Source: Alphaproteobacteria bacterium
Lineage (GTDB): Bacteria; Pseudomonadota; Alphaproteobacteria; Rhodobacterales; Rhodobacteraceae
Direction of reading: 5' to 3'
Assembly: GCA_013151535.1 (NCBI GenBank)
Contig: JAADIC010000277.1
Span: 1 to 6,536 of the forward strand
DNA length: 6,536 bases
Shown here: in pieces, positions 1 through 6,455 of the stretch
Numbering within the stretch: position 1 is the stretch's first letter
Layout of the letters: each line of letters opens with the position of its first letter
Notes under the pieces: model-generated
What the model was told of the DNA's origin: nothing
Seen by the model: only the letters and a program-made list of their open reading frames with translations
Databases searched by the model: none
Translations under genes and position numbers: made by a program

Positions 1-1087
1 CCGGTATGCTGTCGGCCAGAACCGCGAACGCCGCGCGCATGGAGGCGGGGTTGGCGTTGTAAGCGTCATCAATCAGCTCCAGCCGCAACTCGTCCTTCAA
101 AGGATCAAGCGCGATCCAGTGCCTTTGCCCGCGCCCCTGGGGCGGTTGCCAATCGGCCAGATCAAGCGCGGCGATCACCGGATCGGCTCCGACCGCCCTG
201 ACCGCCGCCAGCACCGCCAGCGCATTGAGCGCAAGATGCTGACCGGGTGCTTCGATTTTGAACAGCGAGGCGTGAGTGTTCAGGGTCGCGGAAATGATCG
301 ACACACCGCCGCTTTGCTGGACATTTACAAGCCGGTTGTCAGCCGCCTGATTTGCCCCGAATGTCACGATTTCCAGCCCGCGCGCCTGCGCCGCCTTGGC
401 CAGTATATCAAAGGTCGCGATATCGCGGTTGAGGATGGCAATGCCACCCGTCTGCATGCCATCAAAAACCTCGGCCTTGGCGCGGGCGATGTCTGTGACA
501 TCGGCGAAGGCCGCCATATGGGCCTCGGCCACGGTGGTGATGAGGGCCACATCGGGGCGGGCTAGCTGGCTGAGCGGGGTGATCTCGCCGGCGTGGTTCA
601 TGCCGATTTCAAGGATCGCAAATTCTGTGTCGCGTGGCATCCGCGCCAGCGTCAGCGGCACGCCCCAGTGGTTGTTCAGGCTCATCACCGCGCCGTGCAC
701 GCGGCCTTGCCCGGCAAGGGCGGTGCGCAGCATTTCCTTGCTGGTGGTTTTGCCGACCGAGCCTGTGACCGCGATCACTTTGCCCTTGCAGCGCGCCCGA
801 GCAGCGGCCCCAAGTGCGGCAAGTGCGCTAAGAACGTCATCGACGATCAGCAGCGGCGCGTCTTTGGCCACACCCTTGGGCCGATGCGAAACCAGCGCTG
901 CCGCCGCACCGTTTGCCAACGCCTGCGCCACGAAATCATGGCCGTCGCGCGCGTCTTTGAGGGCAACGAACAGATCGCCTGCGGCAAGCGTGCGGGTGTC
1001 AATTGACACACCGTTGACCTGCCAATCCCCAATGGCCGTACCGCCAGTTGCGGCCATCGCCTCGGCGGCTGTCCAGAGCGCGCTCAT
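1..1087 (-). CDS. murF: UDP-N-acetylmuramoyl-tripeptide--D-alanyl-D-alanine ligase MurF (3' end cut by window edge)
   Basis: MurF is the cytoplasmic ATP-dependent ligase that adds the D-Ala-D-Ala dipeptide to UDP-MurNAc-tripeptide, the last soluble step of peptidoglycan precursor synthesis. I translated this frame by hand: it stays open from an ATG at 1087 to the left edge, giving 362 residues, about four fifths of a usual MurF. Mur-ligase landmarks appear in order: SIDTR (28-32), the P-loop TGSVGKTT (108-115), SLNNHWGVPL (136-145), EIGMNHAGEI (160-169), TVAEAHMAAF (185-194) where many MurFs have a G-x-AHLE-type segment, KAEVFDGM (204-211), GRGQRH (318-323) and DDAYNANPASM (340-350). The C-terminal domain is only entered. 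The start overlaps the murE stop as ATGA (1084-1087), indicating translational coupling. The upstream GGGGCGGG is only a weak ribosome binding site. The glycine-rich loop and DAYNANP motif make the identification very secure. Confidence 0.96.
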   Translation of the reverse strand, partial: MSALWTAAEAMAATGGTAIGDWQVNGVSIDTRTLAAGDLFVALKDARDGHDFVAQALANGAAAALVSHRPKGVAKDAPLLIVDDVLSALAALGAAARARCKGKVIAVTGSVGKTTSKEMLRTALAGQGRVHGAVMSLNNHWGVPLTLARMPRDTEFAILEIGMNHAGEITPLSQLARPDVALITTVAEAHMAAFADVTDIARAKAEVFDGMQTGGIAILNRDIATFDILAKAAQARGLEIVTFGANQAADNRLVNVQQSGGVSIISATLNTHASLFKIEAPGQHLALNALAVLAAVRAVGADPVIAALDLADWQPPQGRGQRHWIALDPLKDELRLELIDDAYNANPASMRAAFAVLADSIP

Positions 1088-2577
1088 AAGCCCGCCCCGT
1101 CAAGGGCCGCAACCGCGACGCTGGCCTGTTCGATATCGCTGAACTCCAGCACATCATCGCCGATGATCTGGCCGGTTTCGTGGCCCTTGCCCGCGATAAG
1201 CAAAGTATCACCGGGGCCAAGCGCATCCACGCCCGTCAGAATGGCGGTGGCACGGTCGCCGATTTCGGTGGCCTCGGGGCAGCCTGCCATGATCTCGGCG
1301 CGAATGTCGGCGGGGGCTTCGCTGCGCGGATTGTCATCGGTGACGAACACCAGATCGGCATTTGCAGCCGCCGCGCGGCCCATCAACACCCGTTTACCTT
1401 TGTCACGATCCCCGCCCGCACCAAACACCACGATCAGGCGGCCCAAAACATGTGGGCGCAGGGCCGTGAGCGCGGTTTCAAGTGCTGCGGGGGTGTGGGC
1501 GTAGTCAACAAAAACGCCCGCCTTGTTCTTGCGCGTCGCCGCCAGTTGCATCCGGCCCGCGACGGTTTCAAGCACCGCAAGCGTTTTGAACACCCGCCCC
1601 GCATCCGCCCCGCAGGCAATCGCCAAACCCGCCGCCAGCAGCACATTGCCGGCCTGAAATCCGCCGATCAGTGCCAGCCGCACCATGTGGGTTTCACCGA
1701 GATAGGCAAAGCGCAGGTCCTGGCCGGTTGTATCAAACCGCTGACCCAGAATTTGCAGATCACAATCATCGCCCTGCCCGATTGCCAGGATTTTCTGACC
1801 CCGTGCTTTGGCAATCGCCAACATATCGGCACTGCGCGGATCGTCCATGTTCAGAACCGCAATGCCATCTTTGCCCAGCACCCGCCCGAACAACCCCGCC
1901 TTGGCGGCGAAATATTCGGCGAAATCCTTGTGGTAGTCCAGATGATCCTGGGTGAAATTGGTAAACCCCGCCGCGCGCAAATGCACCCCGTCCAGCCGGT
2001 ATTGCGCCAAGCCGTGCGATGAGGCCTCCATCGCGCCATGCGTCACCCCCTGATCGGCAAGATCGCGCAGCAAGCGGTGCAGCGTGATCGGTTCGGGCGT
2101 GGTGTGCGACAAGGGTGCTGCGACGCAGCCTTCAACGCCGGTGGTGCCGAAATTGACGGCGGCCAGATCCAGCCCCTCCCAAATCTGGCGGGTAAAACAG
2201 GCGACCGAGGTTTTGCCGTTGGTGCCGGTGATGGCCACCATGGTTTCGGGCTGACCGTCAAACCATTTGGCGGCAGCGCGCGCCAAGGCCTGCCTCGGGT
2301 TATCCTCGACACAGAGCGCCAACTGACCATCGGCCAAAACGTCCTGCGCTATCGCGGCCCCCTCGGTATCTGTCAAAACCGCCGCCGCACCCATGCGGCG
2401 GGCGTATTGAATAAACTCGGCCCCGTGCACATTGACACCGGGCAGGGCGGCGAACAGATGGCCGCGCTTGGTCAGGCGGCTGTCCACCGACAGGCCGGTC
2501 ACCGCCAGATCATCATTTGAAGGTGTCAGGCCCAGCGCCGTAAGGGTTTTCGTGCGGGCGGATTGTGAGACCATCAT
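1084..2577 (-). CDS. murE: UDP-N-acetylmuramoyl-L-alanyl-D-glutamate--2,6-diaminopimelate ligase MurE
   Basis: MurE is the cytoplasmic ATP-dependent ligase that adds the third residue to UDP-MurNAc-L-Ala-D-Glu. The protein has 497 residues, the usual length. Visible motifs are an N-terminal substrate-binding region with VDSR (31-34), the P-loop TGTNGKTS (117-124), TTPEPITLH (159-167), MEASSHGL (183-190), NFTQDHLDYH (207-216), a lysine in YFAAKAGLF (K226) at the place of the carbamylated Mur-ligase lysine, VDYAHTP (357-363), FGAGGDRDKGKR (385-396), DNPR (415-418) and GKGHE (463-467). By family knowledge DNPR marks meso-diaminopimelate rather than lysine specificity, which fits a Gram-negative wall. 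The gene starts with tandem ATGs (2577 and 2574). An AAGG sits 5 nt before the first and 8 nt before the second, so the exact start is ambiguous by one residue. The gene lies 21 nt after ftsI and its stop overlaps the murF start. Confidence 0.97.
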   Translation of the reverse strand: MMVSQSARTKTLTALGLTPSNDDLAVTGLSVDSRLTKRGHLFAALPGVNVHGAEFIQYARRMGAAAVLTDTEGAAIAQDVLADGQLALCVEDNPRQALARAAAKWFDGQPETMVAITGTNGKTSVACFTRQIWEGLDLAAVNFGTTGVEGCVAAPLSHTTPEPITLHRLLRDLADQGVTHGAMEASSHGLAQYRLDGVHLRAAGFTNFTQDHLDYHKDFAEYFAAKAGLFGRVLGKDGIAVLNMDDPRSADMLAIAKARGQKILAIGQGDDCDLQILGQRFDTTGQDLRFAYLGETHMVRLALIGGFQAGNVLLAAGLAIACGADAGRVFKTLAVLETVAGRMQLAATRKNKAGVFVDYAHTPAALETALTALRPHVLGRLIVVFGAGGDRDKGKRVLMGRAAAANADLVFVTDDNPRSEAPADIRAEIMAGCPEATEIGDRATAILTGVDALGPGDTLLIAGKGHETGQIIGDDVLEFSDIEQASVAVAALDGAGL

Positions 2578-2582
2578 GGCTG

Positions 2583-2586
2583 CCTT
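2583..2586 (-). promoter_or_regulatory. Ribosome binding site of murE (AAGG)
   Basis: AAAAGGCAGCC precedes the tandem ATGs of murE in the short gap after the ftsI stop. The spacing to AAGG is 5 nt from the first ATG and 8 nt from the second. By spacing alone the second ATG (2574) is the better placed start, so the true protein may lack one methionine. No promoter or terminator fits in the 21-nt gap. Confidence 0.6.
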
Positions 2587-2598
2587 TTCACAGAAGCG

Positions 2599-4383
2599 TC
2601 AGTATTTGCTCAGCGTGTAATCCATGGTGGCATCGGTTTCAACATCCGGCCGCATCCCCAACAGCGGCGCAACCCGGCGCACGATTTCCGAAGATACCGG
2701 AACCGCCGTCCACCCAGCGGTGCGGCGTGGTTTTGGCCCTGATGTCTCGTTCGGCTCATCCAGCATGACGATCAGCACATAACGCGGGTCTTGCGACGGA
2801 AAAATCGACGCGAAGGTCGAGATCACCTTGTTTTCGGAATAGCCTCCCTTGGGGTCGGGCTTGTCTGCGGTGCCGGTTTTGCCGCCCACCTGATAGCCGG
2901 GAACCTCGCCCATGCTGGCGGTGCCGCGCACCACCACTTGGCGCAGGATCTTGCGCATGACCTCGGAGGTTTCGCGGCTGACCACGCGCGGGCCGGGAAC
3001 CGGCGGGCCTTTGGCCTTGAGCAAGGTCGGCTTGACCAACGTACCACCATTCAGAACCGAGGCATAAGCGGCGGCCAGATGCAACGGTGTCACCGCGATG
3101 CCGTGACCATAAGATATTGTTACGGTTGACAAATCTGTCCATTTCGGTGGTAAAAGTGGGCGCGATTGTTTGGCTTCGGTCAGCTCAAGATCAAGCGGAT
3201 CCAACAAGCCAAGCGAGCCCAGAAAGGCCTTTTGACGCTCGCCGCCAACAGCCTCGGCCAGACGGGCCGAGCCGATATTGGAGCTTTTAACGATCACATC
3301 CGTCAGGCTTAAACGCTTGCCATAATAGTCGAAATCCTTGATCGTGAAGCCGCCGATCTTCATGTTTTTGCCGATTTCGACCATCGTATCGGGCGTCGCC
3401 ACACCATATTCAAGCGCCATGGCAGCGGTGAAAACCTTGAAGGTCGAACCAAGTTCAAACACCCCTTGGGCGGCGCGATTGAACAACGGGCTGTCGGCGG
3501 CATCACCCTTGGTTAGCGGGCGGGGCCGGTTGTTGGGGTCAAAATTCGGCAGCGATACCATCGAGATCAGCTCGCCGGTTTTGACATCCATCAGCACCGC
3601 CACGGCTGCCTTGGCGTTCATGATCCGCATGCCGCCAGCCAGAACCCGCTCGATCGCCGCCTGCACGGAAAGGTCAATCGACAATTGCAGCGGGCGGCCC
3701 TGCTCGGCGGGATCGCGCAGGAACTTGTCGAACTCATACTCGACCCCGGCAATGCCGATGACTTCGGCGGAATGCACACCTTCGCGGCCAAAACCGGCAC
3801 CGCCAAGGATATGCGAGGCCAGCGCGCCATTGGGGTATAGCCGCATTTCACGCGGGCCGAACAGCAGGCCGGGATCGCCGATCTCGAACACCTGTTGTTC
3901 CTGTTCGGGTGAAAGTTTACGCCGCAGCCAGATGAATTTGCGTTTGGATGTGAACTTGTTAAGAAGCTCGTCTTCTTTCAGATCAGGAAAAATCGCCGCC
4001 AGCTTTTTGGCGGATAACGCCGCGTCGATCATCATCGGCGGCTGGGCGTAAAGCGATTTCGTGGTCAGGTTGGTGGCCAGAACGTTACCATTTCTATCAA
4101 CAATATCAGCGCGTTGGGCGACGATGGCGGAACTGCCACTATCGGCGCTCGGTTCCACCGGTTGGGCCGAGGCCAGCATCCCCATGCGCAGCCCGATCAC
4201 CGAAAACCCGACCAGAAAGGCAAGGCCAAGCACCAATAGGCGGCCTTCGGCGCGATGGCGTTCGCGTTCGCGCATTTCCTCGTGGCGGTGGCGCAGGTTT
4301 TCGACCTCGATCAGGTCCGGGTCTTGCCCGGCATCGCGCGCCGAAATGACCCGCGCAAGTGGTCTGAGGGGGGTGCGGATCAT
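2599..4383 (-). CDS. ftsI: Septal peptidoglycan transpeptidase FtsI (penicillin-binding protein 3)
   Basis: FtsI is the class B penicillin-binding protein of the divisome; it cross-links septal peptidoglycan in the periplasm and is a beta-lactam target. The 594 residues match the family length. The layout is a basic cytoplasmic N-terminus (1-47), one membrane anchor (about 48-72, LLVLGLAFLVGFSVIGLRMG), a pedestal region with ADIVDRNGNVLATNL (92-106) and EGVHSAEVIGIAGVEYEFD (201-219), then the transpeptidase domain. All three catalytic motifs are present: STFK (S313 the acylated serine, K316), SSN (367-369) and KTGT (502-505), with YGHG at 425-428. The ATG at 4383 overlaps the ftsL stop as ATGA, and only GC-rich GGCGG precedes it, so translation is probably coupled to ftsL. 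No lipobox is seen. The elongation paralogue PBP2 (mrdA) is less likely because of the ftsL-ftsI-murE context. Confidence 0.96.
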   Translation of the reverse strand: MIRTPLRPLARVISARDAGQDPDLIEVENLRHRHEEMRERERHRAEGRLLVLGLAFLVGFSVIGLRMGMLASAQPVEPSADSGSSAIVAQRADIVDRNGNVLATNLTTKSLYAQPPMMIDAALSAKKLAAIFPDLKEDELLNKFTSKRKFIWLRRKLSPEQEQQVFEIGDPGLLFGPREMRLYPNGALASHILGGAGFGREGVHSAEVIGIAGVEYEFDKFLRDPAEQGRPLQLSIDLSVQAAIERVLAGGMRIMNAKAAVAVLMDVKTGELISMVSLPNFDPNNRPRPLTKGDAADSPLFNRAAQGVFELGSTFKVFTAAMALEYGVATPDTMVEIGKNMKIGGFTIKDFDYYGKRLSLTDVIVKSSNIGSARLAEAVGGERQKAFLGSLGLLDPLDLELTEAKQSRPLLPPKWTDLSTVTISYGHGIAVTPLHLAAAYASVLNGGTLVKPTLLKAKGPPVPGPRVVSRETSEVMRKILRQVVVRGTASMGEVPGYQVGGKTGTADKPDPKGGYSENKVISTFASIFPSQDPRYVLIVMLDEPNETSGPKPRRTAGWTAVPVSSEIVRRVAPLLGMRPDVETDATMDYTLSKY

Positions 4384-4757
4384 TCCGCCGCCCCGTCCGG
4401 TGGCAATTGGCTGGCCAGATCGTCGAAATCGGCCATCAGATCAACCGGTTCACTCAGTTCGGTGGGGTCAAAACGTGGGGCCGAAACCATCTTGATCGTA
4501 CCAAAATGTTCGGGTGAAAGCGGCATCAGTTGCAGCGCGTCATAGTTCAGATCAACCAACTCGCGCAGGCGATCAGGCCGGTTCAGATAGGCCCATTCGG
4601 CGCGCAGCACATTTAGCTGCGCCCGCGCCTCGCCAATATCGCGTTGCAGGCGTTCCACCCGTTTGCTGGCGTCTTGAGTGGCGTAGTTTTCGGTATAGGC
4701 CCAATAGGCCAGCCCGATGACCGAGATGGCGGCGATGGCGAAAAAGAAGCCGCGCAT
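4380..4757 (-). CDS. ftsL: Cell division protein FtsL
   Basis: FtsL is a small bitopic divisome protein that, in characterised bacteria, forms a complex with FtsB and FtsQ and helps activate the FtsW-FtsI septal synthase. The protein has 125 residues: a very short cytoplasmic tip (MRG), one transmembrane helix (about 4-20, FFFAIAAISVIGLAYWA), then a periplasmic heptad-like coiled-coil stretch (about 28-57, rich in Arg, Glu, Gln and Leu), followed by EWAYLNRPDRLREL (54-67), a motif I associate with alphaproteobacterial FtsL. The tail (about 90-125) is acidic and proline-containing and probably disordered. FtsL is poorly conserved in sequence, so the call rests on topology plus the rsmH-ftsL-ftsI position. 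Its ATG shares one base with the rsmH stop (TAATG) and its stop overlaps the ftsI start. Confidence 0.9.
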   Translation of the reverse strand: MRGFFFAIAAISVIGLAYWAYTENYATQDASKRVERLQRDIGEARAQLNVLRAEWAYLNRPDRLRELVDLNYDALQLMPLSPEHFGTIKMVSAPRFDPTELSEPVDLMADFDDLASQLPPDGAAE

Positions 4758-5770
4758 TACAGCGCCTCCATGGCGATTTCCGGCAAGCCAAGATCGCGCC
4801 CATCAACCCGCCCGGCAGGCGCTTTCAGCCGCCGTGCCATGCGCAGTTTGGCGGAGCGCGCGCGCGGGTTTTGCGCCATTTCATCGCCCGAGGGGCCGAT
4901 GGCTTTGCGGGTCAGGCGTTCAAACCTTGGCAGGTCGATATCCAGTTCGGGCGCGAAACGGTTGCCACGCGGCCCCGCACCTGATCGCGCCTGAATGAAG
5001 CGTTTAACGATGCGGTCCTCAAGCGAATGAAAGGTGACTACGGCCAAAATGCCGCTGGGTCGCAGGGCATTTTCCGCCGCCACAAGCCCGTCAACCAGTT
5101 GTTTCAGCTCATCATTCACCGCGATCCGCAACGCCTGAAAGCTGCGGGTTGCGGGATGCGGGTGGCCGGGTTTGGGATGCGGCAGGCACGACGCCACAAC
5201 CGAGGCCAGTTCCGCCGTTGTGGTGAACGGGCTGGTTTTGCGGCTGTTCACGATCTTGCGCGCGATCCTTCGCGAGGCGCGTTCCTCGCCGTATTGATAA
5301 AGGATATCGGCAAGGGTTTTTTCATCGGCCCCGTTGACGATATCCGCCGCAGATGTGCCGCTCTGGCTCATGCGCATGTCAAGCGGGCCGTCTTTGGCGA
5401 AGGAAAACCCGCGCGCCGCCTCGTCGATCTGCATGGAAGAGACGCCGATATCCAGCACGATGCCATCCAGCGGTAACGCGCCATGCTGATCGGCCAGCAT
5501 ATCGAGCTGGCCAAATTCACCGGCGATCATCACCAGCCGTTCACCATATTGCGCGGCCCAGCGTTCGGCGCGCAGAAAAACATCGGGGTCACGATCCACC
5601 GCCAGCACCCGCGCCGCACCGGCATCCAGAAGGGCGCGGGTATAGCCACCGGCACCAAATGTTCCGTCAAGCCAGACACCGCTGACCGGCGCAATTGCCG
5701 CCATGATCGGTTCAAGTAACACGGGAATATGCGAAGGCGCTTCAGACGTTTGGGATGACTTCTTTAGCAT
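4757..5770 (-). CDS. rsmH: 16S rRNA (cytosine(1402)-N(4))-methyltransferase RsmH (MraW)
   Basis: RsmH uses S-adenosylmethionine to methylate N4 of C1402 in the decoding centre of 16S rRNA, acting in the cytoplasm on the small ribosomal subunit. The 337 residues are slightly more than in the E. coli protein. Family motifs run in order: HIPVLLEPI (14-22), the SAM-binding DGTFGAGGYT (35-44), VDRDP (58-62), LDIGVSSMQID (106-116), GFSF then GPLDMRM (121-134), ATRSFQALRIAVNDEL (207-222), VVTFHSLEDRIVKRF (244-258) and NPRARSAKLR (301-310). The basic last 25 residues are less conserved. The ATG at 5770 is supported by GAGGA 7 nt upstream, inside the end of mraZ. The gene sits 3 nt after mraZ and its stop shares a base with the ftsL start, its normal place in the dcw cluster. 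Confidence 0.97.
   Translation of the reverse strand: MLKKSSQTSEAPSHIPVLLEPIMAAIAPVSGVWLDGTFGAGGYTRALLDAGAARVLAVDRDPDVFLRAERWAAQYGERLVMIAGEFGQLDMLADQHGALPLDGIVLDIGVSSMQIDEAARGFSFAKDGPLDMRMSQSGTSAADIVNGADEKTLADILYQYGEERASRRIARKIVNSRKTSPFTTTAELASVVASCLPHPKPGHPHPATRSFQALRIAVNDELKQLVDGLVAAENALRPSGILAVVTFHSLEDRIVKRFIQARSGAGPRGNRFAPELDIDLPRFERLTRKAIGPSGDEMAQNPRARSAKLRMARRLKAPAGRVDGRDLGLPEIAMEAL
4765..4769 (-). promoter_or_regulatory. Ribosome binding site of ftsL (GGAGG)
   Basis: A consensus GGAGG lies within the last codons of rsmH, 7 nt before the ftsL ATG at 4757. It supports that start despite the one-base TAATG overlap with rsmH, and it is one of the strongest Shine-Dalgarno matches in the operon. 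Confidence 0.75.
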
Positions 5771-5773
5771 TGT

Positions 5774-6274
5774 CTATTCCTCGGGCCCCGCGTCGAGCAG
5801 GATCAGAGGGTCAAAATCCTCGTCAAATTCTTCAAGGTCTTCTTGCAGGCGCGCGTCGTGTTTGGCGTAGGTGCCGGGTTGCCAGATCTGGAACGTGTCG
5901 CCAGAGGCGATAAAAAACGCTTCGGTGTCGATGCCGATCTTGTCGCGCAACTTTTGTGACAGCACCAGACGGCCGGTCTCATCGACCTGTATCTGCACCG
6001 CCTGACCGGAAAACATCCGCTCCAGCAGGCGCCGGTTCTTGCTGCCGCGTGGCAAGGCGGCGATGCGGTCATCGACCTCGTTCATGGCGGTGATGGAATA
6101 GCCTTCAAGGAACGGCCGGGATTTGCCGCCATAGACTATGACCAGGTTCGGGTTCAGCCCCTGGGCCCAATCGGGGTCGTTTTCTTCCAGCACACGGCGA
6201 TAGGGGGCCGGGATTGATACCCTGCCCTTGGCGTCCACCTTATGGACGCTCTCGCCTCTGAACCGTCTTGCCAC
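5774..6274 (-). CDS. mraZ: Transcriptional regulator MraZ (SpoVT-AbrB fold), GTG start
   Basis: MraZ is a DNA-binding, nucleoid-associated protein that in studied bacteria binds repeats in its own promoter and represses the dcw cluster. Two AbrB-like half-domains are visible: VDAKGRVSIPAPYRRVL (13-29) and VDETGRLVLSQKLRDKIG (97-114), each with the D-x-x-GR core that is the family signature. The protein has 166 residues, somewhat longer than the usual 140-155; the extra part is a strongly acidic tail (from about Q144) with many Asp and Glu. The start is GTG at 6274: an in-frame TAG lies 33 nt upstream with no ATG or other usual start between, and the protein then begins MARRFRGE, as expected for the family. 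It is the first gene of the cluster, with rsmH 3 nt downstream. Confidence 0.95.
   Translation of the reverse strand: MARRFRGESVHKVDAKGRVSIPAPYRRVLEENDPDWAQGLNPNLVIVYGGKSRPFLEGYSITAMNEVDDRIAALPRGSKNRRLLERMFSGQAVQIQVDETGRLVLSQKLRDKIGIDTEAFFIASGDTFQIWQPGTYAKHDARLQEDLEEFDEDFDPLILLDAGPEE
5778..5782 (-). promoter_or_regulatory. Ribosome binding site of rsmH (GAGGA)
   Basis: GAGGA overlaps the final two Glu codons of mraZ (GAG GAA TAG) and stands 7 nt before the rsmH ATG. It fixes that ATG as the start and suggests that ribosomes finishing mraZ re-initiate on rsmH. Confidence 0.75.
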
Positions 6275-6285
6275 TATCCCCGCGA

Positions 6286-6293
6286 CCTTTCCT
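6286..6293 (-). promoter_or_regulatory. Purine-rich ribosome binding site of mraZ (AGGAAAGG)
   Basis: AGGAAAGG lies 11 nt before the GTG start of mraZ, rather far for a Shine-Dalgarno site. A GGGGA is nearer but only 2 nt from the GTG. Long spacing plus GTG may give a modest initiation rate, which would suit a regulator acting on its own operon; that functional reading is inference. Confidence 0.5.
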
Positions 6294-6317
6294 GTTATAT
6301 GGTCCTAGAACGGGAAA

Positions 6318-6353
6318 CGGCGGATCAAGCTGCTGCCACTGCTTGATCCGCCG
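6318..6353 (-). repeat. Perfect 13-bp inverted repeat (hairpin) in the mraZ leader
   Basis: The arms 6318-6330 (CGGCGGATCAAGC) and 6341-6353 (GCTTGATCCGCCG) are exact reverse complements around a 10-nt loop. Read as RNA in the mraZ direction the stem can gain three G-U pairs (GGG at 6356-6354 against UUU at 6317-6315), which the plus-strand RNA cannot form. This favours a function in minus-strand RNA. The hairpin ends 43 nt before the mraZ GTG. It could be a terminator for an upstream minus-strand transcript, though the following TTTCCCGTTCT is a poor U-tract, a leader or attenuator structure, or a dyad operator. The structure is certain; its role is not. Confidence 0.7.
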
Positions 6354-6369
6354 CCCTCGTTCCGTCATT

Positions 6370-6381
6370 CGGACCGGTCCG
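6370..6381. repeat. 12-bp perfect palindrome CGGACCGGTCCG
   Basis: A self-complementary 12-mer about 95 bp upstream of the mraZ start. Symmetric sites in a promoter region can be dimeric regulator operators, but in GC-rich DNA such a palindrome can also occur by chance. No second copy was seen nearby. Confidence 0.35.
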
Positions 6382-6411
6382 GCTTTGTCGCCACCTGGGG
6401 GGGTGTCTGCT

Positions 6412-6421
6412 CGCGTACGCG
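6412..6421. repeat. 10-bp perfect palindrome CGCGTACGCG
   Basis: A second self-complementary element, about 30 bp from the 12-bp palindrome in the same intergenic stretch. It is made of CG and TA steps and could be a binding site or chance. Its sequence is unrelated to the neighbouring palindrome, so they are not copies of one operator. Confidence 0.25.
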
Positions 6422-6455
6422 CCGGATCTTCTTGGTGATGAAAAGCGGGGCCTGT

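Noticed and set aside
119..1142. Long plus-strand open frames opposite murF (119-565, 396-1142, 593-1006).
   Set aside because: The complementary frame encodes a continuous MurF with all family motifs; these are shadow frames typical of GC-rich DNA.
1180..2520. Plus-strand open frames opposite murE (1180-2022 and 2038-2520).
   Set aside because: They lie entirely over a full-length MurE with intact motifs and show no recognisable domain of their own.
3338..4051. A 237-residue plus-strand open frame opposite ftsI.
   Set aside because: Low-complexity Ser/Arg/Pro-rich translation antisense to the FtsI transpeptidase domain; no ribosome binding site or recognisable motif.
6294..6299. TATAAC as a -10 element for mraZ.
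   Set aside because: No TTGACA-like hexamer lies 15-18 nt upstream; the nearest TTGATC is 23 nt away inside the hairpin. Transcription would start at or next to the ribosome binding site.
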